DNA of 64,000 bases. It comes from Chitinophaga vietnamensis (lineage in GTDB: Bacteria > Bacteroidota > Bacteroidia > Chitinophagales > Chitinophagaceae). Position numbers and translations under genes: made by a program. The notes beneath the pieces are model-generated. The model was given only the letters and a program-made list of their open reading frames with translations, was not told where the DNA came from and searched no databases. This document shows, piece after piece, positions 1 to 8,006 of the stretch (its first letter is position 1; each line of letters begins with the position of its first letter). Location: positions 62,001 through 126,000 of the forward strand of contig NZ_CABHMS010000009.1 in NCBI RefSeq assembly GCF_902167635.1, given 5' to 3'.

Positions 1-293
1 GTTCCCGCTGCATCGTGGTAGAAGGAGTTGTGGTAGAGAAAGAAGCGGTGCTGGGCGCCAACGTGGTGCTGACACAATCCACCAAGATCATCGACGTAAG
101 CGGCAGCGAGCCTAAAGAATACAAAGGCCGCGTGCCCGCGCGCAGCGTGGTGATCCCGGGTACTTATACCAAGAAATTCCCTGCGGGCGAATACCAGGTG
201 TCTTGCGCGCTGATCATTGGCCAGCGTAAGGCTTCCACTGATCTGAAAACAAGTTTGAACGATACGCTGCGCGAATTTAACGTGGCTGTTTAA
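1..293 (+). CDS. dapD: Tetrahydrodipicolinate N-succinyltransferase, C-terminal part
   Basis: This is the 3' end of a gene that begins before the window; the reading frame is open back to base 3, so the GTG at 15 is an internal codon and not the start. The visible residues show the end of a left-handed beta-helix (CIVVEGVVVEKEAVLGANV) and the DapD-type tail with an SVVIPG turn, a KKFPAGEYQVSCALIIG strand and a final helix. DapD transfers succinate from succinyl-CoA to tetrahydrodipicolinate in lysine and diaminopimelate synthesis in the cytosol. The identification rests on recognised family sequence; only about 97 of roughly 270 residues are present. Confidence 0.88.
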   Translation, partial: SRCIVVEGVVVEKEAVLGANVVLTQSTKIIDVSGSEPKEYKGRVPARSVVIPGTYTKKFPAGEYQVSCALIIGQRKASTDLKTSLNDTLREFNVAV

Positions 294-323
294 TCGCATG
301 CTGCAAGGGTAAGCGAATATTTA

Positions 324-354
324 TTTGGTAAATTAAAAAAAGCGCTTACCTTTG
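324..354 (+). promoter_or_regulatory. Bacteroidota-type promoter of tRNA-Leu
   Basis: TTTG at 324-327 and TACCTTTG at 347-354 are separated by 19 bases. This matches the known Bacteroidota -33 (TTTG) and -7 (TAnnTTTG) elements and their usual spacing. The predicted start point is near 361, about 14 bases before the tRNA. Confidence 0.75.
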
Positions 355-374
355 CAATCCCTTTACGGGAAGAT

Positions 375-458
375 GCCCAGATGGCGAAATTGGTAGACGC
401 ACTGTGTTCAGGTCGCAGCGTTCGCAAGGATGTGCTGGTTCGAATCCAGTTCTGGGCA
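375..458 (+). tRNA. tRNA-Leu (anticodon CAG)
   Basis: The acceptor stem is GCCCAGA paired with TCTGGGC (375-381 and 451-457). The anticodon arm is CTGTG-TTCAGGT-CGCAG, which puts CAG at the anticodon. A long variable arm and the T arm GCTGG-TTCGAAT-CCAGT identify a class II leucine tRNA. The CCA end is not encoded (ACTT follows). A second copy with the same anticodon lies at 25943. Confidence 0.95.
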
Positions 459-462
459 CTTG

Positions 463-500
463 GAGAAAGCCGGAGATAATATCTCCGGCTTTCTCGTTTT
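463..500 (+). terminator. Rho-independent terminator after tRNA-Leu
   Basis: A perfect 15-base stem (463-477 with 481-495) with a 3-base loop is followed by GTTTT. It starts only a few bases after the tRNA 3' end. Confidence 0.8.
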
Positions 501-548
501 AATATAGTTTCCAGGCAGCGTGCGTCTGTGGGGGACAGGCTTGGGTTT

Positions 549-1577
549 TTATTTCTCCAGGATTAAGAGTTCTCTTCTGTTATCGATAGTCCACCGGCTG
601 AATTTATTGAGAAAGCTTTTCCCCAACAGGTATTCCTGCACATCTGGCGAGGTAGCTAACATGATATTATCAATAGTAAATTTGCCAATCTGAACATTGT
701 TGATCTTATAAACCTTGCAATTCACCTGTTTACCATTCGCCATATTGTAAGTAGCATTTCCCAGGAAATCTTTTTCAGTGAAAAGATGCTGTCCCATCAT
801 TTGTGTGGCAAGCGAGTCGGAGATCAGCAGATCTGTTGCGCCACTGTCCAGCAACCAGACATGCACAAAAGAACCGATTTTCACTTTCAGCTTTGTCATC
901 GCATTAACAGTAATAATGTTCACAGTATCAATACCCGATACACTATGTACATCTGCTGCCAGAGAAGGTTTCCAGCCTGTGGTTTCCGACACTTTCTTCA
1001 CTGGCACACCGCCACAACGATAAGCAATTTCATTGTATAGAAAAGAGTTTGGATCAGATAATTCTTCCATTCTTTTAGCTGGCACCTTCCTCTCTTTCAT
1101 TACATTCACAGCACAATCGCAGTATGCGTCCAGCTTCTTTTCATCCAATGAATCCTTAACACTCTTCTTCAGGTTTTCCTTCATACCTTCCTTTACAGAT
1201 CTCACCTGCGCATCAGAAAAGAAAACATTTCTATTCCACGCTGCCTGAAAACAATTTTGAAGATCTGCTTTTAATACTGAATCCTGGTCAATCAGGAAGT
1301 TCAACCAGTCGTCGCCGGCGACATTCAATGCTTGCCGATATTGCTTATTGGTAAAATAGCCATCCAGCTTCTGTGCATTGCAGGCGCAAAGCTCCAGCGC
1401 CTCCTGGCTATCCGCCCCCTTTTTGATCTTCTCCCTGCATTTTGCAATGAATAACCTTTTGCCGACGAGCGGCATTCCTTCCTTTGTATTGATGAAGTTA
1501 TCTTTTAGAAACGACTGGCTGTTGGCAGTAAAGGATAGGGACAAAAATATCAGTATTAATAAATTACGCATAGCCAC
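549..1577 (-). CDS. Secreted retropepsin-like aspartyl protease
   Basis: This 342-residue protein has an N-terminal signal peptide (hydrophobic stretch ending near TANSQS, residues 20-22). The middle part has paired cysteines (LCACN near 63-67, YCDCA near 152-156). The C-terminal 130 residues look like a clan AA retropepsin-type domain with one catalytic motif, LLDSGATDLLIS, placing Asp at about 244. Such single-motif enzymes normally act as dimers. The start could be Met1 or Met3; both keep the signal peptide. It stands alone, facing away from the nuclease gene to its right. The family is inferred from the DSGA motif and the strand pattern around it; the substrate is unknown. Confidence 0.6.
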   Translation of the reverse strand: MAMRNLLILIFLSLSFTANSQSFLKDNFINTKEGMPLVGKRLFIAKCREKIKKGADSQEALELCACNAQKLDGYFTNKQYRQALNVAGDDWLNFLIDQDSVLKADLQNCFQAAWNRNVFFSDAQVRSVKEGMKENLKKSVKDSLDEKKLDAYCDCAVNVMKERKVPAKRMEELSDPNSFLYNEIAYRCGGVPVKKVSETTGWKPSLAADVHSVSGIDTVNIITVNAMTKLKVKIGSFVHVWLLDSGATDLLISDSLATQMMGQHLFTEKDFLGNATYNMANGKQVNCKVYKINNVQIGKFTIDNIMLATSPDVQEYLLGKSFLNKFSRWTIDNRRELLILEK

Positions 1578-1785
1578 GCAAAAGTAATAAATAATAGTAA
1601 ACGCCTGCTAGTTGAGGACTTGCGATATTCGCCGTTATCTTGTAAGGATATTAAAAGATGAATTGCGTGTGCAAATTTATTTTATCTACATTCATATCCT
1701 GCCGTTAACGTCTAATTAACGCTTGCCATACTCTCATTATCTAATTTCCGAGCTGTTCATTTAATGTATCTAGACAGCACAAAGA

Positions 1786-2817
1786 ATGAGATTAATGGCA
1801 AAAAGAAAAACCGCAATATCAAGCGAACACTCCTTATTCAATGAACTTTCGCAGCTTATCGAGCAAAGCCGGCGGCAGGTATTTTCACAGACTAACAGCA
1901 CTCTTACTATACTTTTCTGGCAAATAGGCCGGCGCATCAACGATGAAGTCCTTAAAAATAAGCGAGCGGAGTACGCAAAACAGATTGTGTCGACACTGTC
2001 GACACAATTAAAGCAGCAATATGGGAAAAACTTTGAGGTTAGAAATTTAAGGAGAATGATGCAATTTGCTGAGCAGTTTACTGATCCTGATATTATCCTA
2101 TCGCTATCGCGTCACCTGAGTTGGTCGCATTTCGTTGAATTGTTACCACTGAAACAGCAGGATGCAAAGTTGTTTTATGCGCGGATAGCTGTTAGTCAGG
2201 CTTTGGGGATCAGGGATTTGCGAAAACAAATATCAACCAAAACATTTGAACGGACAGGTATTGCAAATATTCAAAACACCAGTAAGCATCCAGCCATCAA
2301 CGATAATTTCAAAGATCCTTATTTTCTGGACTTTTTAGGATTACAAAATACTTATCTGGAAAGAGATCTTGAAGAAGCTGTATTGCGGGAACTGGAGGCA
2401 TTCATATTGGAACTGGGTAAGGGATTTGCTTTTATAGAGCGTCAGAAAAGGATGATCATTGACGGAGAAGATTTTTATTTGGATCTTTTATTCTACCATC
2501 GCAACCTAAAACGCCTGGTGGCAGTAGAGCTAAAACTGGGAAAATTTGAAGCCCAACACAAAGGGCAAATGGAATTGTATTTAAAATGGCTGGATAAATA
2601 CGAAAGGAAAAAAGAAGAACACGCTCCAATAGGTTTAATTCTATGCGCAGAAAGCAGGCGAGAACAAGTTGAGCTACTGGAAATGCACAAGGATGGGATT
2701 ATGGTGGCAGAGTACTGGACAGAACTTCCGCCTAAAAAAGAATTGGAGAAAAAGATACATAATATCTTCCTTGAGGCTAAGGAAAGGATGCGACGGAAGG
2801 AGCTGCTTGGGAAATAA
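1786..2817 (+). CDS. DUF1016/YhcG-type PD-(D/E)XK nuclease
   Basis: This 343-residue protein has the layout of DUF1016 (YhcG) proteins. The N-terminal helical domain (about 15-150) carries a WQIGRRI segment and the conserved LSWSHFVELL block. The C-terminal nuclease domain (about 175-340) shows the PD-(D/E)XK signature: Asp233 in the YLDLLFYH strand and E248-L-K250 in the next strand. It is presumed to cut nucleic acid, but family members have no firmly known role and often sit in mobile or defence regions. It has no restriction-modification or toxin partner here. Met1 (1786) and Met4 (1795) are both possible starts. The gene is AT-richer than the core genes nearby. Confidence 0.8.
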   Translation: MRLMAKRKTAISSEHSLFNELSQLIEQSRRQVFSQTNSTLTILFWQIGRRINDEVLKNKRAEYAKQIVSTLSTQLKQQYGKNFEVRNLRRMMQFAEQFTDPDIILSLSRHLSWSHFVELLPLKQQDAKLFYARIAVSQALGIRDLRKQISTKTFERTGIANIQNTSKHPAINDNFKDPYFLDFLGLQNTYLERDLEEAVLRELEAFILELGKGFAFIERQKRMIIDGEDFYLDLLFYHRNLKRLVAVELKLGKFEAQHKGQMELYLKWLDKYERKKEEHAPIGLILCAESRREQVELLEMHKDGIMVAEYWTELPPKKELEKKIHNIFLEAKERMRRKELLGK

Positions 2818-2858
2818 GTTTGTCGTTTTTATCCAAACGTAGAACAAGCACCATACAA

Positions 2859-2866
2859 TATCTTTG
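2859..2866 (+). promoter_or_regulatory. -7 element for the VOC gene
   Basis: TATCTTTG fits the TAnnTTTG consensus and lies 17 bases before the start codon of the VOC gene. No clear -33 TTTG lies at the expected distance, so this is a partial match. Confidence 0.45.
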
Positions 2867-2883
2867 TAAAAAAGAAACTATCT

Positions 2884-3249
2884 ATGGCAAACACTCCGGC
2901 TAACAACAAGTACAAACACGAACAGGTACAATACATCGAGTTCCTTAGCGAAAATATCGAGCGCGCCAGGAAATTCTATTTCAGCAGCTTTGGCTGGAAA
3001 TTCAGCGACTACGGTCCCGACTATACGGCATTTGGCGGTGAGTATGTTGATGGCGGTTTCATGAAAGGCAAGCCGGTAAAAGGCTCTGTACTGGTGGTAC
3101 TCTACTCCAACGATCTGGATAAAACCAAAGAAAAGGTGATCGCTGCCGGCGGTACCATCGCAAAAGATATCTTCACTTTCCCCGGTGGCAGACGTTTCCA
3201 TTTTACAGATCCCGATGGTTACGAACTGGCCGTTTGGACGGTGGAATAA
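2884..3249 (+). CDS. VOC (glyoxalase/dioxygenase-fold) family protein
   Basis: This 121-residue protein is a single vicinal-oxygen-chelate unit of the usual length. It has an N-terminal strand VQYIEFLSENIERARKFY, a middle FGGEYVDGGFMKG segment and the closing motif FTDPDGYELAVW, typical of the subgroup annotated as VOC or glyoxalase-like proteins. The fold normally binds a divalent metal in a betaalphabetabetabeta pair, and this one would need to dimerise or use its two half-repeats. The substrate cannot be read from the sequence. It is cytosolic, with no signal peptide, and is followed at once by a strong hairpin that separates it from the convergent permease gene. Confidence 0.8.
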   Translation: MANTPANNKYKHEQVQYIEFLSENIERARKFYFSSFGWKFSDYGPDYTAFGGEYVDGGFMKGKPVKGSVLVVLYSNDLDKTKEKVIAAGGTIAKDIFTFPGGRRFHFTDPDGYELAVWTVE

Positions 3250-3250
3250 C

Positions 3251-3280
3251 AAAAAGGGTGAGCATGGCTCACCCTTTTTT
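3251..3280. terminator. Bidirectional terminator between convergent genes
   Basis: The sequence AAAAAGGGTGAGC-ATG-GCTCACCCTTTTTT is a near-perfect stem with A and T runs on both sides. It can serve the VOC gene on the plus strand and the FtsX permease on the minus strand. Confidence 0.85.
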
Positions 3281-3292
3281 GTTATATCTGCA

Positions 3293-5749
3293 TTACTCCA
3301 TCCGCAAACTCTTCACCGGATTGGTCAACGCGGCTTTCACCGCCTGGAAGCTGATCGTGGCCAGAGCAATGAAAATAGACAAGACGGCGGCCACCACAAA
3401 TATCCATATGCTGATATTGATACGGTAAGCAAAATCACTCAGCCAGTTGTTCATAACCAGCCCGGCTACCGGCGCAGCGATCAGGAAGGCGATGAGCACC
3501 AGTTTCACGAAATCTTTTGACAGCAATACAATGATATTGGAGATAGATGCGCCCATCACTTTCCGCACGCCGATCTCTTTGGTGCGTTGGGTAGTAGTGA
3601 ACAAGGACAATCCCAGTAATCCCAGGCAGGCAATGGAAATGGCCAGGGCAGAGAAGATGCCGAATATCTTGCCGAACAACTGATCATTGGCATATTGCTG
3701 GTTAAACCGCGCATCCACGAAAAAATAATCAAAGAGATTACCGGGAAAATAAGCATCATATTGTGCCTGGATCGCTTTCATGGTAGCAGTGATATCCTTG
3801 GTGTCTACCTTTATGGAGATGGCGCTGTTGGTGCTGTACAGCGGCATCAGGATCAGTGGTTCCAGCGGGTAACGTAAGGATTTCTGATGAAAATCAGCGA
3901 TCACGCCAATCACATCCCACTGTTGCCCTTCCACGTGAATAGTCTTGCCCACTGCATCTTCGGGCTTTGCAAAGCCCAGCAGCTTTGACACATTCTGATT
4001 CAACAGGATATTATGTACTTTCCTTCTGTCTGCATGATAATCTGTTACATCGAAATTCCTTCCGGCGAGCAGCTTGATACCATATACCTGTAAGAACTCC
4101 GGGCTGATCGCTACTTTACGGGTAGTGAAGCGCGGCGCATGTTCGTCGCTGCTCAGGCTCAGGTCAAAATCGCGGCCCATTTCATCGGCGGCCACGCTCC
4201 ATGAATTGGCCACGTTTTTCACGTGGGGTATCTTCCTTAGTTCATCTTTGAAAGCGTCTGAACGGGTGATGAAAGTGGAATCAAACTGTGAGAGGCTCGG
4301 GCCTCTGATCACCAGCACCTGTGAGAGGTTGATGCCCAGGTCTTGTTTGCTGATATAACGCATCTGGCTATACACCACAAATGAGCCGATGATCAGCGCA
4401 ATGGTAATGGCAAACTGACTTACCACCAGGATCTTGCGCAGATGGATACCATTTGAGGAAGCGATGTATTTTCCTTTTAATACCATTATCGGTTTGAAGG
4501 AAGACAATACAAACGCTGGATAAAATCCGGATACAAAAATACCTGCCACTAATACGCCCAACAGGAGCGCCACTACATTCCATCCACGCAATCCGTTATG
4601 GAAGAGATAAGATAAAGAGAGATGATGTTGAATGAGACGATTAAAGGCAGGCTGCAACAAGGTCACCAGCATGATAGCCAATCCGAATGCGATCATGTTC
4701 ACCATAAAAGATTCTGTCAGGAACTGCCTGATCAGTTGCGACCTGGTAGCGCCGCTTACTTTCCGCACGCCCACTTCTCTGGCCCTGTCGGCAGATTTGG
4801 CGGTAGAGAGATTGATATAATTTACCCAGGCGATGGAGATGATGAGCGCAGCGATGATCAGCATCGACCACACAACAGTGGCGCTGCCGGTATTGGCCAG
4901 CTCATATTCATAATCGGAATACAGGTGCACGCTGGTTAAGGGTTGCAGATGGAATTTTTCCACGCTGCCGGATATCTTGTTCCCCTGAAAATGCCGGTCG
5001 CTAAAGGCGGGCAGCTTGGCTTCCAGGGTTTTATAATCTGTTCCGGGCCTCAGCTGAATATAGTGCCAGAAATCGGAATCAGTGAAATCATAATCAGCCG
5101 CTTTCCATGAATCCGGGCCACTGTAAAGCGAATTGTACGACAGCAGGAATTTGAAATTCAGATGGGAGTTTTCCGGCGGATCGGCGCAAATGGCGGTAAC
5201 CTTGCAGGGGCGGCCTTCAAAGCGGATCACTTTCCCGATGATATCCGCATCATTGCTATGCTTGTCAAACAGCGTATTGGCGAGCGTCCGGGAGAGCACC
5301 AGCGAAAAAGGCGCCGCGAGTGAAGCAGATTTATCACCAGCTATCAACGGATAGGAGAACATATTGAAGAAGGCATTATCAACAAAATAACCTTGCTGGT
5401 CGCCGATCTTTTTATCATCATTCATCATGATGCCGAATGCGGGCCGCATGCGGGTATGGTTGATCACTTCCGGGAAATCGTCCTGCATGGCTTTTCCCAC
5501 GGCGGAGTAGGTAATGGTACCATGTTGTATCAGTTTCCCGTTCTGATAGCGATCGTTAGTGACACGATAAATATCTGCAGCATTTTTATTGAACCTGTCA
5601 AAGCTCAGCTGGAAACTTACATATTGCAGGATCAGCAGGCAGGCCGCGATGCCAATAGATAACCCTGTAATATTGATGATGGAAAAAACCTTGTTCTTGT
5701 TGAGGTTTCTCCACGCTGTTTTGAAATAGCTTCTGAACATAGGGCGCAT
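3293..5749 (-). CDS. FtsX-like ABC transporter permease (MacB type)
   Basis: This 818-residue membrane protein has the duplicated MacB_PCD/FtsX layout. A first transmembrane helix (about 20-45, after the WRNLNKNKVFSIINITGLSIG opening) is followed by a large periplasmic domain, then three helices (about 285-420). The second half repeats this: a periplasmic domain to about 660, then three C-terminal helices. RTKEIGVRKVMGAS and REVGVRKVSGAT are the two cytoplasmic coupling loops typical of the family. Such permeases work with a LolD/MacB-type ATPase in lipoprotein transport, efflux or signalling. No ATPase gene is near, so a shared ATPase encoded elsewhere is likely. It is the last gene of its strand run. 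Confidence 0.88.
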   Translation of the reverse strand: MRPMFRSYFKTAWRNLNKNKVFSIINITGLSIGIAACLLILQYVSFQLSFDRFNKNAADIYRVTNDRYQNGKLIQHGTITYSAVGKAMQDDFPEVINHTRMRPAFGIMMNDDKKIGDQQGYFVDNAFFNMFSYPLIAGDKSASLAAPFSLVLSRTLANTLFDKHSNDADIIGKVIRFEGRPCKVTAICADPPENSHLNFKFLLSYNSLYSGPDSWKAADYDFTDSDFWHYIQLRPGTDYKTLEAKLPAFSDRHFQGNKISGSVEKFHLQPLTSVHLYSDYEYELANTGSATVVWSMLIIAALIISIAWVNYINLSTAKSADRAREVGVRKVSGATRSQLIRQFLTESFMVNMIAFGLAIMLVTLLQPAFNRLIQHHLSLSYLFHNGLRGWNVVALLLGVLVAGIFVSGFYPAFVLSSFKPIMVLKGKYIASSNGIHLRKILVVSQFAITIALIIGSFVVYSQMRYISKQDLGINLSQVLVIRGPSLSQFDSTFITRSDAFKDELRKIPHVKNVANSWSVAADEMGRDFDLSLSSDEHAPRFTTRKVAISPEFLQVYGIKLLAGRNFDVTDYHADRRKVHNILLNQNVSKLLGFAKPEDAVGKTIHVEGQQWDVIGVIADFHQKSLRYPLEPLILMPLYSTNSAISIKVDTKDITATMKAIQAQYDAYFPGNLFDYFFVDARFNQQYANDQLFGKIFGIFSALAISIACLGLLGLSLFTTTQRTKEIGVRKVMGASISNIIVLLSKDFVKLVLIAFLIAAPVAGLVMNNWLSDFAYRINISIWIFVVAAVLSIFIALATISFQAVKAALTNPVKSLRME

Positions 5750-5841
5750 TTTTCAAAGGCTTCATTTACAAGAACATGCCAGAACCTGATCCGTTGATTT
5801 TCAAGGGGCGGCGCCGTGATGAATGTGCGCAATCGGTACAG

Positions 5842-7017
5842 CTATTGTCCGTTTACGGACACCGTCCTGAATATTTTCCACAGCTTTATCTTCAATGCCA
5901 GCCAACCGAGGAAAGCGTATACCAGCAACAGGACAGCGAGGTGCTGGATATATGGATAGATGAGTTCCACGGCGCCTTTCTGGATCAGCAATATTTTAAA
6001 CGCCTGTAAGAATGGCGTGAGCGGGATGATGTTGGCGATAAACTGTACGAAGGCCGGCATGGCGCTGAGCGGCCAGGTGAAGCCACTGATGATGAATGCG
6101 GGCGAAGCGATCACCATCAATATCTGTGTGGCTTTCAAGGCATCGGGAATCAGGATGCTCACAAACACGCCCATGAAAGATACCGAGCCAACAAAGAAAG
6201 CGGTGAGCCAGACGAAATGCAGGATGTTCTGCGGCATGGGCACATTGAACAGCATGTGCATCACGTAAAACACGGAAACGATAAGGATAGAGAATGCCCA
6301 GATGGGAATCACTTTGATAAGCATGATAGGAAAGGCCCGGCGGCGCATGCTGCGGTATTCTTCCACAAATGACCCGCGCTGGAACTCTGCCGCAAAGCTT
6401 ACGGCCATGGCCAGCAATATCACCTGTTGTAGTACCACGGCCAGCATGGCGGGCCACATAAAGATGAGATAATTGCTGGTGGTGTTGAACAGCGTAATAT
6501 AGTTGGCTTTAAACGGCTCATACTGTGTAACAGCCCTGGCGGCGGGCATCCCCATCTTTTGCAGGCCCTTGATAGATACGCCGGCAGAGAAAGTGCCAAT
6601 GGTCAATTGTAAGGCTTTGGAGGCGAAGTTGGCGGTGAGCACATTGCCGGTGTTGACATACACATTTACTTCCGGGTATTTCTTTTGCAGGATGCTGGCC
6701 TCAAAACGAGCAGGGATCACTACCGCAGCTGCGGCCTCTTTCCGGATCACTTCATCGTTCACGCTCGATGGCTCCTGCAAGTATTTGAGCACTTTGATGC
6801 TCTTGTTATCTGCCAGCATCTCCACCAGTTGATTGGATAGCGGTGTGTTATCTTTATCGATCACTACAACGGGAATATCTTCTACCTTACCGCTTTTATA
6901 TACAAAGCCCAGCAGCGTGGCATAGAATACCGGCGCCAAAAAAAATACGGTGCGCAATGTAGCATTGCCAACGAACAGTTTGAACTCACGTTTCAACAAT
7001 CGGAAAAATTCTCTCAT
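5842..7017 (-). CDS. ABC-2 type transporter permease (YhhJ/YbhR-like)
   Basis: This 391-residue inner-membrane protein has a first helix at about 20-42, a periplasmic domain to about 175 (IPVVVIDKDNTPLSNQLVEML is typical of this group), then five further helices and a basic C-terminus. ABC-2 permeases of this kind form the channel of exporters that link to an HlyD adaptor and TolC. The gene starts 6 bases after the stop of the HlyD gene, so the two are translated together. The ATP-binding subunit, normally next to it, is missing from the operon. The exported substrate is unknown. Confidence 0.85.
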   Translation of the reverse strand: MREFFRLLKREFKLFVGNATLRTVFFLAPVFYATLLGFVYKSGKVEDIPVVVIDKDNTPLSNQLVEMLADNKSIKVLKYLQEPSSVNDEVIRKEAAAAVVIPARFEASILQKKYPEVNVYVNTGNVLTANFASKALQLTIGTFSAGVSIKGLQKMGMPAARAVTQYEPFKANYITLFNTTSNYLIFMWPAMLAVVLQQVILLAMAVSFAAEFQRGSFVEEYRSMRRRAFPIMLIKVIPIWAFSILIVSVFYVMHMLFNVPMPQNILHFVWLTAFFVGSVSFMGVFVSILIPDALKATQILMVIASPAFIISGFTWPLSAMPAFVQFIANIIPLTPFLQAFKILLIQKGAVELIYPYIQHLAVLLLVYAFLGWLALKIKLWKIFRTVSVNGQ

Positions 7018-7023
7018 GCCTGT

Positions 7024-7980
7024 TTATTTCAAAATAACACTCGCGTTTACCAGTATATCTTTGGTTTTGCTTTTATCTTTGGGTTGCACCTTGATCTCGT
7101 ATACCGCGTCCTGTGGCTGGAAATCAGGGTAGGCCGTGGTGATATCTGCGTAGCGTGTCAGTTGTTTGATGTAGGCGATAGTGCCATCCAGTTCTTCCTT
7201 GTTATAGATCACTTGCAGTTTTACGTCCTGCCCTTTCTGATATTTTGCGATCTTGCTTTCTGGTATGGTAAACCGGAAATAGGTGCTGCCGGGGATATAG
7301 CCGTTGAACAGCGCAAAGCCTGCTGTGGCCAGCTCTCCGGGATTGAGGCTGATGGTTTCTATTTCCATATCGCTGGTGGCGATCACATAACGCTCGGAGT
7401 AGGCCACATTAGCTTCCTGCAAAGCGCCTTTGGCCTGAGATGCTTGTCCTGCAGCCATTTGCACCCTTTCTACGCGGGTGCCTTTTTTCACGTCATCGAG
7501 TTCGGCTACCACCGCATCGTATTGCGCTTTTGCGCCCTGCATTTTGGCATAGATCTCATCGTAAGCCTGCGGCGACATGAGGCTGTCGTTGAACATGTTG
7601 GTGGCGCGGTCAAATGATTTCCTGGCGAAGTCGTATTGTTCTTTCAGGCCTTTGTATTTGGCCTGTAATTGTTTCATCTGGTCGGCGGTGGCGCCGTTGC
7701 GCGCCATCTGTTCCTGTGCCGTGGCGGCATTCACCGCGCCTTGCGCCTGCGCAATTTTCGCCGACACTTCCGGGATGTCCAGCAGGGCCAGCGTATCGCC
7801 TTTTTGTACGGTTTGTCCTTCCGCTACATAAATTTTCAGTATCCTGCCCGTAACTTTTGGTGCAAAGGAGATAACATCCTTTTTTGATTTCCCTTCGAAA
7901 TTATCTGCTCCCCGTTTCTGCGGGCCACAACTTGTTAGCGCCAGTAAACTGATAAAGCATATGCGGGTAATTATTTTCAT
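7024..7980 (-). CDS. HlyD-family periplasmic adaptor lipoprotein
   Basis: This 318-residue protein has a lipoprotein signal (LALTSCGPQ, Cys19). It has the biotinyl-lipoyl half motif VTGRILKIYVAEGQTVQKGDTLALLD, then a long coiled-coil hairpin rich in Ala, Gln and Lys (about 75-185), then the second half motif and a beta-barrel domain. It bridges the inner-membrane permease and the TolC channel in an export complex. It lies between tolC and the permease gene in one operon, which supports the role. The C-terminal residues form the membrane-proximal domain usual for the YbhG/EmrA type. Confidence 0.88.
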   Translation of the reverse strand: MKIITRICFISLLALTSCGPQKRGADNFEGKSKKDVISFAPKVTGRILKIYVAEGQTVQKGDTLALLDIPEVSAKIAQAQGAVNAATAQEQMARNGATADQMKQLQAKYKGLKEQYDFARKSFDRATNMFNDSLMSPQAYDEIYAKMQGAKAQYDAVVAELDDVKKGTRVERVQMAAGQASQAKGALQEANVAYSERYVIATSDMEIETISLNPGELATAGFALFNGYIPGSTYFRFTIPESKIAKYQKGQDVKLQVIYNKEELDGTIAYIKQLTRYADITTAYPDFQPQDAVYEIKVQPKDKSKTKDILVNASVILK

Positions 7981-8006
7981 CTTATAGCGATTAAGTTTAG
8001 CAATGA

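Noticed and set aside
15-293. A complete 92-residue gene from a GTG at 15
   Set aside because: The reading frame is open to the window edge and the upstream codons continue the DapD beta-helix, so this is the end of a longer gene.
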